64,000 bases of DNA from Sergeia podlipaevii (taxonomy: Eukaryota; Euglenozoa; Kinetoplastea; Trypanosomatida; Trypanosomatidae), in contig JASANZ010002228.1 in assembly GCA_030849805.1 (NCBI GenBank), forward strand, positions 1 to 64,000, in the 5' to 3' direction. Made by a program: the position numbers and the translations under genes. Of the stretch, positions 27,168 through 36,631 are shown piece by piece; within the stretch, counting starts at the first letter, position 1, and every line of letters starts with the position of its first letter. The notes beneath the pieces were generated by a model that was not told where the DNA came from, made no database searches, and worked only from the letters and a program-made list of their open reading frames with translations.

Positions 27168-27657
27168 TGTGTATGGTGAATATACGTGTATGCGTGTGTG
27201 TGTGTGTGTGTGTGGATGTCTTGATGTATCCGTTTGCGCAAAATAATAGTAATAATAATACTAGAAAAGGAATTTGCAAGTATAAAACTGCAAAACTGCA
27301 AAAATAAAAACACAGTACCTTAGAGATAAAAATTCTGAAAAGCAATTAGTATCTAAAGTGAGACAATGATTTTATTTTTTTTAAGAATGGGTAAAGCAAA
27401 AAAAATAAGGAAAGAAAAACAGTGATCACAAGTCAACTTTCATTCAATAGTGTTAACGGCAAAAAAAAAAAAATTGGAATTCAAATGTGTTTTTTTTCTG
27501 TATTTTTTTTTTTTTTTAAGAAGACCGCTTTACAGACTTTGTTCACATTATTTTTTGCCCTTTAGTTTTTATGCAATTACAGTTCACCGCCGTCAAGCAT
27601 AGCATTCAATATTACTCGTAGTTAAGTCACGTACATACCCATAAAGAAAATAACCAC
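27168..27657. other. Intergenic spacer
   Basis: A (GT)n microsatellite at 27194-27214, an AAT repeat near 27246-27261 and several A- and T-runs. No gene seen. Confidence 0.7.
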
Positions 27658-28110
27658 TTACTTGCGGCTCTTCTTCGCCTTGGTTTTCTTTGCTGTTGCC
27701 CGCTCGCGCCTCTGTCGTCGAGATACATCGCCCTTTGGCGCCTCAGCACCACGCAGCAACTTGTCCGCCACCCCGCGCATCTTCTCGGAGTCCTGACTGC
27801 TCACTAGACTATTCTTCTTCAAGCGCTTAGCATAAGCAACGGCGGCCTTGATGTTTGCATCTGTGTTCTGCTGCTGACGGAGAAGCAGGATGCGACGAGA
27901 CACCTTCTCCTCGAGAATAACGGGTGTGTCACCTGCCTGCTCAAGAAGATGCGTGGCACCAGAAGTGAGACGATCCTCTTCTTCAGTCACGAGTTTCGCT
28001 AGCCTCCGCCCTTCTTCCAGCGACACCGTACGACCCGCGGGAAGCGCCAGCCGTGGCTGCAGGGTGGCTTGGCGTTGCACTTGCCGAGCAGCTAGACTCA
28101 GTGCGGACAT
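27658..28110 (-). CDS. Small basic hypothetical protein (150 aa)
   Basis: I do not recognise this protein. It is helical throughout. Residues 1-28 (LAARQVQRQATLQPRLAL) are Arg-containing with no acidic residue, so they could be a mitochondrial presequence. The middle (30-115) has several predicted helices, including VSRRILLLRQQQ. The last 35 residues are strongly basic (RRQRRERATAKKTKAKKSRK), typical of a nuclear or nucleolar signal or RNA-binding tail. The two signals point to different compartments, and I cannot decide between a mitoribosomal and a nucleolar protein. Codon use matches the neighbouring genes. The ATG at 28108-28110 is used. Confidence 0.8.
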   Translation of the reverse strand: MSALSLAARQVQRQATLQPRLALPAGRTVSLEEGRRLAKLVTEEEDRLTSGATHLLEQAGDTPVILEEKVSRRILLLRQQQNTDANIKAAVAYAKRLKKNSLVSSQDSEKMRGVADKLLRGAEAPKGDVSRRQRRERATAKKTKAKKSRK

Positions 28111-28522
28111 TCAAAATACAAAAAAAAAACACTTCAGCTTTCTATTTACAAAATAAGTACATAGAGGGGGGAGGAAGAAAGAAGAAAAAATGTTGCATTG
28201 GACAGTAAAAACTTGTGTACGTAAACATTTAAAGAATCGCAACTGCGGGCAATCAGTCCATCAGTAGTATCGCATACGACATAAAAGAAAAAGAAAGCAG
28301 GTTTATTTTTTTCGTGGAAGTAAGCATCAATGGCCAAAAAGAAACTGTGAGAAGAAAAAAAAGGATGAAAGTATGAAAATAATTGTGATTTAGCTTGTGA
28401 GAGTACTTGTGAAAATCTGGATGATAGCATCTGTGATTACATGTGCTTCTAAGAAAAAGTCAGCTACACATCGAAAAAAAAGAGATTGGCTTCACGACAC
28501 ACGCGGGCATACAGGAAATGCA
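28111..28522. other. Intergenic spacer
   Basis: A/T-rich. A purine-rich run on the plus strand at 28163-28189 is a minus-strand pyrimidine tract suited to trans-splicing of the downstream gene. No gene seen. Confidence 0.65.
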
Positions 28523-30043
28523 TTAGGTAAGACACAGCGTCCTTGTCAACACCTCAGCAATGAGCACTGAGTCAACAGAATAAAAAACTTTTAGGGCGTG
28601 AAGAATCTTGAAAGTTATTGTTTGTGCCACCTCTGGATCTGCCATTTTTCCGGCATATGCGACGCAAAAGGCCTTCAAGAATGCCTGCAATTCATAGTTT
28701 TTTGGAAGGATTTGGCGCAACTTCTCGTCAATGTGGGAAGGGAACTCACGGTGAAGCAGCTCTAGTAGCCTCTGTGCGTCGCTGCGACTGGATAGCATGT
28801 CCTGTGAAACTGTTGCCCATAATGGCTCCCTCTGCTGTGGCGATTCAATCTCAGACGACGTGAGAGACACAGGCTGCTCTCTGAGCGGCTTCTTCTCCGC
28901 TGATGTGCGAGCAGGACTCTTACGGCATGGTGAAACACGTTGAGGAGAGGGTGATGGGGCAGCCACAGCAGCCGGCGTGCCTGGGGATCGCTGTTGCCTT
29001 TCACTCTTCTTTACCCGCTCGGCATCTGCAAAAGCAGCCACAGGGGAAGCGTCAGCATTCTGCGGGGAGTCCTGACGCTGCAAGGATGTCGTTTGGCAAT
29101 CGTTGACGAGTGAAATTTGGTGTAGTCGCACAAATTTTGTCAACCGACTGCAGAGGGTTGTGAGGATTGTGAAAGCAGAAGGGCGGCCTTCCTCGTGCTT
29201 CGTCAGACAAGCCTCCACCACTGACACAAGCGATGGGTCGTAGTAGGTGCCAACGATGTGCCGCAGACGCGGCATGGGGTCCATTTGGGTCACATCACGA
29301 AAGATACGTTGATCATTGTAGCCCCTCTTCCAGAATGCCTTCTCAAACGTCATGAGCTCAAATATCATCGCGCCAAATGAGAAAATATCTGTCTTGTTGC
29401 TGTAAGGCTTCGCCCCTACAATTTGCGGCGAGCAGTAGCATGGCGTGCCAACACGAGTGGTGATCAACTGCTTCGTCTCCTCTAATGGCCGTGCGAGGCC
29501 AAAGTCGCCAATCATTGCCTTCTGAGCACCTCCATTGTTGTCGTTAACAAGAAAAACGTTGTCGGGTTTGACGTCACGGTGCATGACCCGCTTGGAGTGA
29601 GCAAAGTTGAGTGCGGTGAGAACGTGCACCATAATCATAACGAGTAGGTCCTGGTGCATGAATTTATTGCCCCTCTGGCATGCTGTGATAGCTCCATGCA
29701 GGTCGCCACCACTGCAATAGTGCATCGCCAAGCAGTAGCAGCCTCTCTGTGGACAAGCACTCTGCTCCACCCAGGAACCAATATAGCTGACAATGTAAGG
29801 GTGGTGTAAATTCTTTAAGGTGTCCAATTCACGATGTATCATGTCCACGTATTTGTCTGTGCAGTACTTCTTGCGCACAACTTTCACCACAAAACTCTGA
29901 GGGTACACAAAGTGTGGCTTCTTAGCCAGCGGCATGGGCTCAGCCATGTAAACATGTCCAAAGGTGCCTGAGCCTATGACCGTGCCCAGCATCACCTCGC
30001 GTTCCAAGATACGCTTGCCTGTTGTGCCGAGCTCCACCATCAT
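28523..30043 (-). CDS. NEK-like serine/threonine protein kinase
   Basis: A 506-aa kinase with the catalytic domain first (about 11-300). The glycine loop is GSGTFGHVYMAE, the catalytic Lys lies in FVVKVVRKKY, the catalytic loop is HRDVKPDNVFLV, the metal motif is GDFGLARPLEE, and the activation segment ends TRVGTPCYCSPQ. All catalytic residues are present. The HRD loop, the VGTP-YCSP P+1 loop and N-terminal placement fit the NEK family, which is expanded in kinetoplastids and acts at basal bodies, flagella and mitosis. The kinase is followed by a Ser/Pro-rich linker and a helical C-terminal domain (about 418-506) with no coiled-coil heptads. The frame stays open 59 codons upstream through A/T-rich spacer; adjacent ATGs at 30041-30043 and 30038-30040 are the credible starts. 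Confidence 0.9.
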   Translation of the reverse strand: MMVELGTTGKRILEREVMLGTVIGSGTFGHVYMAEPMPLAKKPHFVYPQSFVVKVVRKKYCTDKYVDMIHRELDTLKNLHHPYIVSYIGSWVEQSACPQRGCYCLAMHYCSGGDLHGAITACQRGNKFMHQDLLVMIMVHVLTALNFAHSKRVMHRDVKPDNVFLVNDNNGGAQKAMIGDFGLARPLEETKQLITTRVGTPCYCSPQIVGAKPYSNKTDIFSFGAMIFELMTFEKAFWKRGYNDQRIFRDVTQMDPMPRLRHIVGTYYDPSLVSVVEACLTKHEEGRPSAFTILTTLCSRLTKFVRLHQISLVNDCQTTSLQRQDSPQNADASPVAAFADAERVKKSERQQRSPGTPAAVAAPSPSPQRVSPCRKSPARTSAEKKPLREQPVSLTSSEIESPQQREPLWATVSQDMLSSRSDAQRLLELLHREFPSHIDEKLRQILPKNYELQAFLKAFCVAYAGKMADPEVAQTITFKILHALKVFYSVDSVLIAEVLTRTLCLT

Positions 30044-31491
30044 GATATGGAAAAATGAAAAAAAAAAAAAGAACAAAAACGGTGTGGGGGGAATGGAAAA
30101 ATCTGTGATCGCGAAAGTTGAAAAGCAAAACTTGGTCCACACTAACAGCACACAAAAAAAATTAGAATACGATGGACAATAGTAAAAAAGAAGAAAGACA
30201 AAAGATATATATGCGATCATTTAAATAAGTAGAATAGAAAAGAAAAGCATTTGAAAGCACAGGCAATTAGAAAGAAATGAATCAAAAAGAGGGCAACAGA
30301 GAAAAATGTTTCTCTACTCAAAAAAAAAAGGTCAAAATAGTCTTTTTCTATTTTTGCCTTTTCCGCTTTGTAGAACGCAAGACTGTGCAACACGGCCCTG
30401 CGAGCAGGGAAGGTATGTATGAGGAATGTCTTTCAGGTCACGCAGGAAGGAGAAAAGGCCGGAGGAACAACAGAAGTATATAGCATCTGGGTACCAGCAT
30501 AATGACGAGAAACGGAAAAAAAAGCGTTCGTGCACATTGCTCGCACATACAACATTAAAAAGAAAAGAGAGAAAAGGCATCGCACGTATTTTAAAAGGCA
30601 AATCTTGAAAAAAAAAAATCCACACCTTCATAGCTTCAAGAGGCCGCAGCCACACATACCTATAAACAATAGTTGAGCAGTAAGGCCCTTCTATGTATGT
30701 CTCCGCTGTTATTTTTGCTGCCAATTACTGCACAATGGGATTGCAAACGTGCTTTCAGTTCAAAAACGAGAAAAAAAATAGTGATGCGGATGCGACAAGA
30801 AAAAGAAACAACCTTTGCTGCTCTACATGCATGAGCACACGCATACACAATAAAAAGGTATTTTTTCTTTTCTTTTAATTGGATCATTCACTGAAAAAAA
30901 AAAAAATTGTATATAAAAACTGCAGAAAGATACGCATTCATGCATCTCAAAATATATATAATGGCACAATCCGTAAATACCTCTTCCCCACTCATTGATT
31001 TTAATTCGATAGCAATCCATTCCACTGTTCCCTTGACAAGGATGGTGGCACACCCTACATAAAATACTTCGTATTCCTACATATACATGTATATGTATAA
31101 TCTATATATAAACACTCTTTCATCCATCAGTGCACTGCATCACTCATCCTGTTGAAAGGCTAAAATGTCACACAAAAGTCTCGCATATAACATCATGACA
31201 AAGTGCATGTAACAAGAAAAAAAAAAACAGGTAGCTTGAATAATAGCAATATTGGCAGTATATAAAAAAAAGGAATCGAACGTGCAATGGTCATCCATCG
31301 CACACATGCAGCCCACATGACCAGATAAGCCCTCAAATTACGCGCACGAACCTATTTCAAAAAAGCAGGCATAGTCGTTCCTAACGCCCTCACCTCGGTT
31401 GATAGTGTTGTTGTGAAATGGCAAGCCACATTCGCACCCATCTCGTACATTCACGTGAATGGTCGCAATACTCTCCTCTTCCTTCTCCCTC
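30044..31491. other. Intergenic spacer
   Basis: About 1.4 kb of A/T-rich DNA with many A-tracts and TA-rich stretches (31081-31112). Open frames on both strands lack coding character. No gene seen. Confidence 0.65.
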
Positions 31492-33072
31492 CTAGTCTTT
31501 GTGGTGTGCATCGTGAGACACAATATGCACTGGGTTGGCATCCGCCAGCACAGTAGCGAGCTGAGGGGGTTTGTTGTCATCCGCCTTTACTGGTGTGCTC
31601 ATCAGAGAGCCTGGAAACACAGTTCCCTCGCAGTTGGCAGATCCGCAGTAGCACTCGAACGGTGGCATGGTGGCATCCATGAATTGTCGGTAGTCCATCG
31701 TCAACTCGTCACCTTTGCAAATATCGTGCAATGCAATCACGTTTAGTGAACGGTGAGGTGCAAAAACCATGTTAGGACTGCACGAGTGGTTAAAGGCTCG
31801 CCACTGCCCAGGGTCGCGGTCCCAGAGGGCGTAGTAGTGCCCGTCTCTTCCGATTGGCCACGCATTGTGAACAAAATCTTCGTAGTCCTCTGCGCCAAAA
31901 CTGCGAAGTACGTAAGGCTTGGTGCACAGACTAACCGGCATGCATTCGTCTCGAAAGATAGTAGTGTTTGCGGTGATATCGCGCGTGGCACACAGATGAT
32001 AGCCACGAACGCCGTCATATCTCCGTATGTACAGCAGCTCCTTCGCACGGCACCGGCGCAACGCCTCAAGAATCTGTAGTCGGGCAAAATCGCAGTGATT
32101 AAACTGAGGCGACAGACGCAAGATCCAGTCCGCGGAGCCCTCCTGTCCTGGGGGGTACATGATGCCGCAGTTGGGGTTTATCTCGAGAAAAACAACACGC
32201 TGGCGTTTGCGATCAATGCGAACGTCAACGCGGCCATACCCAATGCCGCCCATCATGCGCTTGAAAGCCTTGCGAGTCATCTCAATCATCTCAGACAAGA
32301 CCGGGTCGTCTGAGGGCATTAGTTGCCACTCCATCCCATCGAAGCTCTCCCACTTGAGATGAAAATGCTTGAAGTCCTCGCCTTCAGGGAAGGATACCTG
32401 TACAGGTTGAAACACGCGCACTCCATCGGGCTGCGTCGCATCATTGCACGCCAGCACCGTTGCCTCATCGCCTTCAATGAACTCTTCAACATGGGCAAAC
32501 TGGAATTCCTCCAGGAAGATGGTGGCCCGCCGCACCAGAGCCGCCACATCGTGTACCTTACAGCTGCGGTCCATGCCAACACTGCTATAGCCAGAAACGT
32601 GTTTAACAATAACAGGATATGTGAGATGCGCACACGCTGCTGCAATGTCATCCCCAGCCTCCAGCACAGCAAACTTAGCGGTCTCTATGCCGTAGTAGTG
32701 AGAAACTAGCTTCATTTCTGGCTTTGATAGTTCGTAGTACTTGGAGATGGCGCCGGTAAAAGGTGCGTGGAACTCCTCCAGAGCCTGCACCACCTCAACA
32801 CCAGCGCGGTCCTCGTCCTTGGCACCATCGCACTGGTTGTAGAACACGTCAAAGCAATGGGACTTCACAAGCTGGCGAATCTGACGGTATGCAGTTGCTT
32901 TTCTGATGAATTCAAGGTGAAAAGTAAACTCACTGTCATCCTTTCCGGTAAAGTAGTTCTGCGGGGTCTGGACGAGGCTGCCCTCATAGTCCTTCAATGC
33001 GCTGTCAGATCCTTCGTACGATCCAGCAAGGACACACACACGGATCGGCTTCTTATCGGTCTGTATGGACAT
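31492..33072 (-). CDS. ATP-grasp (D-Ala-D-Ala ligase-like)/SET domain fusion protein
   Basis: A 526-aa two-domain protein. Residues about 10-345 form an ATP-grasp ligase most like D-alanine:D-alanine ligase: VCVLAGSYEGSD at the start, YPVIVKHVSGYSSVGMDRS as the ATP-binding strand/loop (152-170), HVEEFIEGDE (194-203), GRVDVRIDR (280-288) and the metal-binding FLEINPNCGIM (295-305). Residues about 355-465 form a SET domain, with FNHSCSPNM (427-435) and GDELTMDY (454-461) supplying the S-adenosylmethionine and active-site residues. A post-SET zinc-type cluster CYCGSANCEG follows (474-483). ATP-grasp enzymes join a carboxylate to an amine through an acyl-phosphate; SET proteins methylate lysine. 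Both active sites look intact. The substrate is unknown. No targeting signal is seen. The ATG at 33070-33072 is the first. Confidence 0.93.
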   Translation of the reverse strand: MSIQTDKKPIRVCVLAGSYEGSDSALKDYEGSLVQTPQNYFTGKDDSEFTFHLEFIRKATAYRQIRQLVKSHCFDVFYNQCDGAKDEDRAGVEVVQALEEFHAPFTGAISKYYELSKPEMKLVSHYYGIETAKFAVLEAGDDIAAACAHLTYPVIVKHVSGYSSVGMDRSCKVHDVAALVRRATIFLEEFQFAHVEEFIEGDEATVLACNDATQPDGVRVFQPVQVSFPEGEDFKHFHLKWESFDGMEWQLMPSDDPVLSEMIEMTRKAFKRMMGGIGYGRVDVRIDRKRQRVVFLEINPNCGIMYPPGQEGSADWILRLSPQFNHCDFARLQILEALRRCRAKELLYIRRYDGVRGYHLCATRDITANTTIFRDECMPVSLCTKPYVLRSFGAEDYEDFVHNAWPIGRDGHYYALWDRDPGQWRAFNHSCSPNMVFAPHRSLNVIALHDICKGDELTMDYRQFMDATMPPFECYCGSANCEGTVFPGSLMSTPVKADDNKPPQLATVLADANPVHIVSHDAHHKD

Positions 33073-33271
33073 GATAGCAAGCTTCTTGAATATTTAAATT
33101 AGGTGCTACCAACTCACCGTACCTCACCAACGTGTACTCGTTGTCTCGACAATAAAGCTATAAAAAAAAAAGGAGAGGGCACTGAGAAGAGTAGTTATTT
33201 GTGTGCGCTGTGGGCGTAAACAGAACTATGTGTAGGAGATAACAAAGCGAGCCGTCCTCCTCGCTTATTTT

Positions 33272-33310
33272 CTGCAATTGCAATAAAGAAAAAAAGAAAA
33301 GAAAAAAAGG
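33272..33310 (-). promoter_or_regulatory. Candidate trans-splice acceptor, proximal
   Basis: In mRNA sense a 25-30-nt pyrimidine tract is followed by GCAATTGCAG. The AG at 33272-33273 would give the ATP-grasp/SET mRNA a 5' UTR of about 200 nt. Inferred from the usual kinetoplastid pattern of a polypyrimidine tract followed by the first AG. Confidence 0.5.
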
Positions 33311-33467
33311 AGAGCAAATCATACAAGAGTCCATGAGCACAGGAATATATCAAGTTGATTACGATTGCATACGCAATATATGTGAAAACAAAATCTCACT
33401 TCCAGCAACCAAAATAAATGAAAATTTTCACGTTCCTTTTCGTTATTATACTTTCATCACCAAAGAC

Positions 33468-33521
33468 TGCAATTGCGTTTAAAAAAGAAAGAAAAAGAGA
33501 GAGAGAGAGAGAGAGAGAGAA
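33468..33521 (-). promoter_or_regulatory. Candidate trans-splice acceptor, distal, with (TC)n tract
   Basis: In mRNA sense a (TC)n and T-rich tract runs into GCAATTGCAG, with the AG at 33468-33469. It would give a 5' UTR of about 395 nt. It shares its 10-mer with the proximal site. Confidence 0.45.
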
Positions 33522-33540
33522 ACCTGGACACACTATCTAC

Positions 33541-33813
33541 TCAGTCTTCCTTTGTATTTTCCATTGAAGCTGCGTCCGTGCTGCTGGTCTCCTGCTGACT
33601 GCCGCCGTACGACTCAGCCACAAAGCCGGGTGCAGGTTCGCGGGTTGGAAAGCCTACCTCCCACATAGGTATCAGCACGTGAAACAGTAAAAAGTACATC
33701 ATGCCTGCAAACATGATTGAAGGCAGTACGTACTCTCGCGTACACATCACCCAGTACGGTTCATCGTCTAGCAGCGATGCCGCAGATGGCGACGGCATCG
33801 AAGAATGTGACAT
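33541..33813 (-). CDS. Small single-pass membrane protein (90 aa)
   Basis: I do not recognise this protein. It has a Ser/Pro N-terminus, one hydrophobic helix at about 29-50 (VLPSIMFAGMMYFLLFHVLI) preceded by WVMCTREY and followed by PMWEVGFPTRE, and a Ser/Thr/Glu-rich tail. This shape (short, one central helix, aromatic girdle, polar tail) is common among accessory subunits of mitochondrial inner-membrane complexes, but no family motif is visible. No cleavable presequence is seen. The codon composition is clearly coding compared with its A/T-rich flanks. The ATG at 33811-33813 is the first in frame. Confidence 0.8.
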   Translation of the reverse strand: MSHSSMPSPSAASLLDDEPYWVMCTREYVLPSIMFAGMMYFLLFHVLIPMWEVGFPTREPAPGFVAESYGGSQQETSSTDAASMENTKED

Positions 33814-34720
33814 GGCCTAATGCGTACAGCTATCAGCTTGTCTGGTTCTCCGTATAGAAGCCCCCAGCCAGGAGCACCAAACTATGACTTTGTACTACTA
33901 TGCTGCAAGCGCTTATATGAATAGCAAAACAAGCAAAAAAAGTTAGAAAAAAAAACGGAAATGCTGTTTAAAATTTCAATCACAGCGGCAGTTGAGGGGC
34001 GGAACACAAAGAGGATCTCTCAGTCAATAGTGTTCGAGAGAAATGAAAGGGTTAGTCATGCCCATGTACTAATTGCATTTCTCCACGTGTGTCTAGGGGG
34101 TACATATATATATATTTCAGCATTAAAATATTGTTTGTTTCACTTGATATAAATTTGCTCGTGAAACAAAAAAAAAAAAGTAGATAAAAACGGCTGTGCG
34201 AGAATTGCTCAAAAACTGCAAAGAGTATTCCACATCACATCTCAGTCAAGGCATACCAAGACAAAAAAATTAAGGCATGCAGTTTAAAATGAGAACTGCA
34301 AGTCAACAAAAAGGAAGTACAGTGTATATGTCGTGTAGTAGGTACATCGCGAGAAACAAAAAAGAAAGGGAAGTGCTACACTCACACACCCGTACACTGT
34401 CCCTTTCCCTTCCTCTTTCTTCTGGCGAAGCAGAAAAAAAAAAACACGACGTACATCAATGCAAGAAGAAGAAAAACGGCTACAGCAATAAAAAAAATAA
34501 CACAAAAAAAAAAACTAAAAGGAATAATAAGGAAAGACTAGCGGCAGCACTAGCGCCTACTGTGGTAAATAGTATCCTAGCAAGTATAAAGGAATAAAGT
34601 CAATACTCACGCGAACAGTAGTGGCGATTGTGTGCCACGTCCAAGAAAAAATAATAATAATAATAATAATAAGGAGTAAAAAAAAAAAGAACGATACACT
34701 GTCTAAACACCGCCTTGCGT
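33814..34720. other. Intergenic spacer
   Basis: A/T-rich, with A-tracts and an (AAT)n repeat at 34650-34672. No supported gene. Confidence 0.7.
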
Positions 34721-35035
34721 CTAGTCGGTGAACTGGATGCAGAACTGAGTGCGGCACGTCTTGTCCGCCTTGGGCTTCAGCACTACCTCAGTCAGCTTGT
34801 GGTTCTTTTCCAGCGCAAGATGGGCCTCGCGAATCAGCCACTTGCGCAGAGGAAGGCCATCCTCGGCAGGGTTGTCATTGACGCGGTCGAGCTGGTTCAG
34901 CAGGTAGTCATCGTCAATACAGGACTCCTCCGCAAGGCGGCTGCGAGGGAAGCGCACAACGACATCGCCGAACTTGCCCTGAACACCGGTGGCAGTCTTG
35001 TTGTTAAAAACCTCGTTGGTATTGTAAAGAGACAT
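34721..35035 (-). CDS. Tandem-family protein, copy 1 (104 aa)
   Basis: First (most downstream) of three tandem paralogues. I do not recognise the family. The protein has a short polar N-terminus (SLYNTNEVFNNKTATG), a beta-like stretch VVVRFPRSR, then the conserved core DDYLLNQLDRVNDNPAEDG, KWLIREAHLALEKNHKLTE and VVLKPKADK, and a C-terminal strand (TQFCIQFTD). It is probably a compact alpha/beta domain. There is no signal, membrane helix or acylation site. The DNA for the core (34762-34912, 151 bp) is identical or nearly so in the other two copies. Nine residues of the C-terminal region are shared mainly with copy 2. The frame stays open 59 codons upstream, but that is hydrophobic translation of A/T-rich spacer; the ATG at 35033-35035 is used. 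Confidence 0.85.
   Translation of the reverse strand: MSLYNTNEVFNNKTATGVQGKFGDVVVRFPRSRLAEESCIDDDYLLNQLDRVNDNPAEDGLPLRKWLIREAHLALEKNHKLTEVVLKPKADKTCRTQFCIQFTD
34762..34912. repeat. 151-bp conserved block, copy 1
   Basis: Matches 35827-35977 with one mismatch and 36670-36820 with none by direct reading. It encodes the core of the tandem family. Confidence 0.92.
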
Positions 35036-35785
35036 GATGATAGTGGGTGAAGGAAAACAATAGTATTGAAAGGTAATAGCGATTAAACACTTTGAAAACA
35101 AAAAATGAGTTGGGAATATGTGAATAACATATAAAAAAAAAAGAAAAAAAGATGGATTATTAAAACAAGTAGTACTATATATAAGAAAAAAAAAACTGCC
35201 ACACCATCCCATGAATTATGAAACCATCGCCACTTATGGAGTGTGGTAATCGATAGAGTTGTGTGGTGGTCATTGGGACTGCTTGATAGTATTTTCAATA
35301 TGGTATGCGCTTCTTTTAAGTTCATAATCCATATCTATGCGTGCGCATAGAGGACTATTTTGAAAGTGATATGTATCTTCTCTTTGTTGTTTTACGTATA
35401 GTGTTGCGTATATATAAGAATGAACATTTTTTTTTGCCGTTTGGTTGTGCTTTCAAGTGAAATGGCAATGTACCACAAGTAACTGCTCACGTAATCTCTC
35501 ACATTCATTTCTCGTTTAAAAACTAAGATTCAGATCTCCTAGAAATTATTAATAAGAAGAAATCACAAAGAAACGTACACTGTTGCAAGCGTCAAGCCGC
35601 CTCCTTTACAGTACTCGTGGCAGCTATGCATTCATTGTCTCTGATATATATAAGAGGTACAAAAAAAAAGAAGTAAAAAAAAATAAAATAATAAAACCGC
35701 CGGCACCTGTTTTGCAACAAGACACTTGCAAGCAGGAGAAAGAAAGACTTCGTTTTCAAAAGATAGGGCTATTCAATATAAAGTC
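35036..35785. other. Intergenic spacer between tandem copies 1 and 2
   Basis: A/T-rich with A-tracts. It shows no visible similarity to the spacer between copies 2 and 3. No gene seen. Confidence 0.65.
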
Positions 35786-36100
35786 CTAGTCAATAAATTT
35801 GATGCAGAACTGAGTGCGGCACGTTCTGTCCGCCTTGGGCTTCAGCACTACCTCAGTCAGCTTGTGGTTCTTTTCCAGCGCAAGATGGGCCTCGCGAATC
35901 AGCCACTTGCGCAGAGGAAGGCCATCCTCGGCAGGGTTGTCATTGACGTGGTCGAGCTGGTTCAGCAGGTAGTCATCTTCCACACAATTCTCAGCGGTGA
36001 TGCGAGAGCGAGGGAACTCGACGTGCACTCCGGCAAACTTATTTTCAGTACCAGTCGCGTTTTTGCTGTTGAACACCTCGTTTCCGCTCCTGTGGGACAT
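35786..36100 (-). CDS. Tandem-family protein, copy 2 (104 aa)
   Basis: Middle copy of the three-gene array, the same length as copy 1. The N-terminus (SHRSGNEVFNSKNATGTENK) aligns with copy 1 but has diverged. The core differs by a single Arg-to-His change (DHVNDNPAEDG), from one C-to-T change on the plus strand. The C-terminus (RTCRTQFCIKFID) follows copy 1. By contrast, the region just before the core (FPRSRITAENCVEDDY) follows copy 3. Copy 2 therefore looks like a mosaic of its two neighbours. The shared DNA block is 35827-35977. The ATG at 36098-36100 is the natural start. Function unknown. Confidence 0.88.
   Translation of the reverse strand: MSHRSGNEVFNSKNATGTENKFAGVHVEFPRSRITAENCVEDDYLLNQLDHVNDNPAEDGLPLRKWLIREAHLALEKNHKLTEVVLKPKADRTCRTQFCIKFID
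35827..35977. repeat. 151-bp conserved block, copy 2
   Basis: Differs from the other two blocks at one base (GACGTGG in place of GACGCGG at about 35944-35950). Confidence 0.92.
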
Positions 36101-36631
36101 ATTTTTGATGTAGTTTTTTTATACGATACGTTATTTTCTGCTTCGAGTACAAAAACTCTATTTTTGATAGTTGTTGTTGTGGGTGCAAATCTGAATCTAG
36201 GTTCTACAATGTGTGCATGATATGCGGTGTCATGAAACATGTAGAGAAAGGTTAAAAGGAAGAAAGTAAGGTAGTCTAAAGTGCAGAAGAAGAAGCTTTT
36301 CCTCCTCCTAATGCTCGTGTTTGCGTACATCTCTGCAGCGGCACAAGCTTAAACTAGCACATGGCAAAAGCGCAATAATCGTTCTGAGTTCAATCAGTAT
36401 AAGAAAAAAGCAACAAGCAATAAAAAAATAATGTTGTGTATCTTATTATCTCTCCATATCGCAAAAACAAAAAAAAAGGCACAGCATTGGTATCAAAACG
36501 GCATGCAGCTACTAATTTGTTAATGGAGCATAAATGACGACGATAAAAATACAGAAGAAAACAAAAAAAACTCGTAACGAAAATGAGAGCAATATGTACT
36601 TTACAAACAATAAAAAAATTGAACATCTTAA
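36101..36631. other. Intergenic spacer between tandem copies 2 and 3
   Basis: A/T-rich. No gene seen. Confidence 0.65.

Larger units (their letters stand above)
33073..33540. other. Intergenic spacer with two candidate trans-splice acceptors
   Basis: It holds a (GA)n repeat at about 33497-33521 and a second purine tract at 33282-33310, each followed on the minus strand by the same 10-mer ending in CAG. No gene seen. Confidence 0.7.

Noticed and set aside
31270..31285. B-box-like sequence GGAATCGAAC suggesting a minus-strand tRNA gene
   Set aside because: The surrounding bases do not form an acceptor stem or anticodon arm, and no A-box lies at the right distance.
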